A stretch of 6,976 bases of DNA. It comes from an uncultured Methanobrevibacter sp. (GTDB lineage Archaea > Methanobacteriota > Methanobacteria > Methanobacteriales > Methanobacteriaceae). The notes below the pieces were generated by a model. That model was not told where the DNA came from. It was given only the letters and a program-made list of their open reading frames with translations, and searched no databases. Made by a program: the position numbers and the translations under genes. The stretch is from contig CAJGDA010000082.1 in the NCBI GenBank assembly GCA_904501935.1, forward strand, positions 1 through 6,976. Reading direction: 5' to 3'. Position 1 is the first letter of the stretch, and every line of letters begins with the position of its first letter. Of this stretch, positions 5,995 to 6,976 are shown one piece after another.

Positions 5995-6267
5995 ATGAAA
6001 GAGTGCATGGACAGTGAAAATTTGCATAGGAGACTTAAAAAAATCATCGGCCAAGTGAATGCAATTGATCGTATGATTGATGAGGATATTCCTTGCGAAC
6101 AGATATTAATGCAAGTAAATGCATCAAAATCCGCATTACACAAAGTTGGACATATTATTGTCGAAGGACATTTGGAACATTGTGTTAAAAACGCCATTAC
6201 AGAGGGCGATGCAGATGAAGCTTTAAGCGACATTTCATCAATTTTAGAATATTACTCTAGACTTTAA
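5995..6267 (+). CDS. csoR: CsoR-family metal-sensing transcriptional repressor, probably copper(I)
   Basis: A 90-residue all-helical protein of the CsoR/RcnR (DUF156) family, which represses metal-efflux genes until metal binds. Numbered from ATG 5995, the ligand set is Cys34 (DIPCEQIL), His59 and Cys63 (HLEHC), the Cys-His-Cys pattern of Cu(I)-sensing CsoR rather than the His-Cys-His-His set of RcnR or the cysteine pair of CstR. The LHRRLKKIIGQVNAI segment at about 10-24 matches the conserved first helix that helps bind DNA. The ATG at 5995 is preferred over the in-frame GTG at 5986, because GGATGTGAT (5982-5990), one mismatch from the ideal Shine-Dalgarno, ends four bases before the ATG and contains that GTG. 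Dyads lie at its own promoter and at the downstream ATPase promoter. An extra Cys at position 4 has no assigned role. The metal is inferred from the ligands, not proven. Confidence 0.9.
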   Translation: MKECMDSENLHRRLKKIIGQVNAIDRMIDEDIPCEQILMQVNASKSALHKVGHIIVEGHLEHCVKNAITEGDADEALSDISSILEYYSRL

Positions 6268-6280
6268 TTTTTTTTAAAGT
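6261..6280 (+). terminator. Inverted repeat with T-tract at the end of csoR
   Basis: ACTTTAA (6261-6267) and TTAAAGT (6274-6280) form a 7-bp dyad with an all-T centre, so there are eight T at 6268-6275. The csoR stop TAA (6265-6267) lies in the left arm. The T-run could cause at least partial termination. The ATPase gene has its own operator just beyond it, so full read-through is not required. Confidence 0.45.
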
Positions 6281-6285
6281 AACTT

Positions 6286-6303
6286 TATACCCCATAGGGT
6301 ATA
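6286..6303. promoter_or_regulatory. CsoR-type operator upstream of the P-type ATPase gene
   Basis: TATACCCCATAGGGTATA has 7-bp perfect arms (TATACCC and GGGTATA) around CATA. It overlaps the only TATA-like box at a suitable distance (TTTATA at 6284-6289), so repressor binding would exclude TBP. A following TATACTATAC direct repeat (6300-6309) partly overlaps it. GGGG at 6313-6316 is a weak ribosome binding site nine bases before ATG 6326. Confidence 0.7.
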
Positions 6304-6325
6304 CTATACTAAGGGGCTGTTTAAA

Positions 6326-6976
6326 ATGAATTTTACAAGAGATGAAAAACAAGACATAATTCTTATAACTATTTCCACAATAAGTCTTATAGGTAGTTTT
6401 ATTCTATCTCTCGACTACCTTGCATGGATTGCAGTCATACTTTGTGGAATACCAATATTCAAAGAATGTATCGTAGGACTAGTAACTGAATTTGACATAA
6501 AAGCAGATTTACTTGTATCAATTGCAATCATTGCATCAATCATAATTGGTGAAGTTTTTGCAGCAGGTGAAATTGCTACAATCATGGCTATTGGAGGATT
6601 TTTAGAAGAATATACTGTTAGAAAAACTCAAGGAAGAATTGAAGAACTTGTAAAAATGACCCCCGAATTTGCAACAAGAATTAAAAATGGAATTGAAGAA
6701 AAAATATCTGTCGAAAATGTACAAGTCGGAGATATCTTAAAAGTACTTCCTGGCGAAAGCATACCAACTGATGGAGTCATTATCACCGGGGGAACTTCAA
6801 TTGACCAGTCAACATTAACTGGAGAATCAATACCAGTAGATAAACAAGAAGATGATGAAGTATATAGTGGAACAATCAATCTTTACGGTTCATTTACCAT
6901 GAAAACAACAAAAATCAGCCAAGAGAGTTCTCTTCAAAAACTAATAAGATTGGTTGAATCCACCAAACCTGAAAAT
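6326..6976 (+). CDS. P1B-type heavy-metal-transporting ATPase, N-terminal part (3' end beyond window)
   Basis: The 217 codons present run open to the window edge. The product is a membrane pump that uses ATP to export metal ions; the linked CsoR makes Cu(I) the likeliest substrate. Four hydrophobic segments are seen at about residues 11-28, 32-53, 61-76 and 78-97, matching MA, MB, M1 and M2 of P1B pumps. The actuator domain follows, with PGESIPTDG at 142-150 and the dephosphorylation motif TGES at 165-168. The phosphorylation DKTGT motif, the ATP-binding domain and the membrane CPC/SPC/TPC motif that would tell the metal are all outside the window. There is no N-terminal CxxC heavy-metal-associated domain: the protein begins almost directly with the first membrane helix. 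It is controlled by the operator just upstream and lies 58 bp after csoR. Confidence 0.92.
   Translation, partial: MNFTRDEKQDIILITISTISLIGSFILSLDYLAWIAVILCGIPIFKECIVGLVTEFDIKADLLVSIAIIASIIIGEVFAAGEIATIMAIGGFLEEYTVRKTQGRIEELVKMTPEFATRIKNGIEEKISVENVQVGDILKVLPGESIPTDGVIITGGTSIDQSTLTGESIPVDKQEDDEVYSGTINLYGSFTMKTTKISQESSLQKLIRLVESTKPEN

Noticed and set aside
5958..6233. 91-codon minus-strand frame opposite csoR
   Set aside because: Shadow of csoR; the plus-strand protein has the full CsoR ligand set and a promoter, operator and ribosome site.
6628..6879. 83-codon minus-strand frame inside the ATPase gene
   Set aside because: Antisense to the actuator domain, including the TGES motif.
1..6976. 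CRISPR array, tRNA, rRNA, insertion sequence or integrase
   Set aside because: No regularly spaced repeats, no GC-rich cloverleaf-like segments, no transposase or recombinase coding, and no terminal repeats around the TetR/DUF11 pair.

Overview
The window looks like chromosomal DNA of a gut-type methanogenic archaeon, most likely Methanobrevibacter or a close relative in the Methanobacteriales. The reasons are very low GC, archaeal TATA boxes, GGTGA-type Shine-Dalgarno sites, a RIO1 kinase next to an archaeal Dim2/Pno1-type KH protein, both subunits of DNA topoisomerase VI, and a secreted DUF11 protein of the adhesin-like kind common in that genus. The genus is inferred; the archaeal assignment is secure.

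Layout from left to right: the 3' end of a RIO1-type kinase gene (1-203, +); a convergent TetR-family regulator (304-903, -); divergent from it, a small secreted, C-terminally anchored DUF11 protein (1018-1770, +) ending in a clear hairpin/oligo-T terminator; a two-KH-domain ribosome-biogenesis protein (1958-2575, +); about 500 bp of AT-rich DNA without a credible gene but with candidate promoters; top6B (3078-4781, TTG start) and top6A (4791-5888), translationally coupled; a CsoR-family copper-sensing repressor (5995-6267, +); and the 5' part of a P1B-type metal-transporting ATPase (6326 to the right edge, open).

The genes fall into three groups. RIO1 and the KH protein belong to late 30S ribosomal subunit assembly and stand near the topoisomerase VI operon, as in many Euryarchaeota. 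The TetR/DUF11 pair separates RIO1 from the KH gene and looks like an accessory insertion with its own divergent promoter region. The right end is a self-contained metal-resistance module: the repressor and the ATPase each have an 18-bp dyad (TATACCCC core at both) at the promoter, so one repressor probably controls both genes and is released when metal binds its Cys-His-Cys site.

I found no wholly new system. The points most worth checking are the paired CsoR operators, the missing start codon behind a perfect Shine-Dalgarno in the DUF11 gene, stop codons buried in inverted repeats at three genes, the similar promoter and start regions of the KH and top6B genes, and the acidic-tail/basic-head pairing of Top6B and Top6A.
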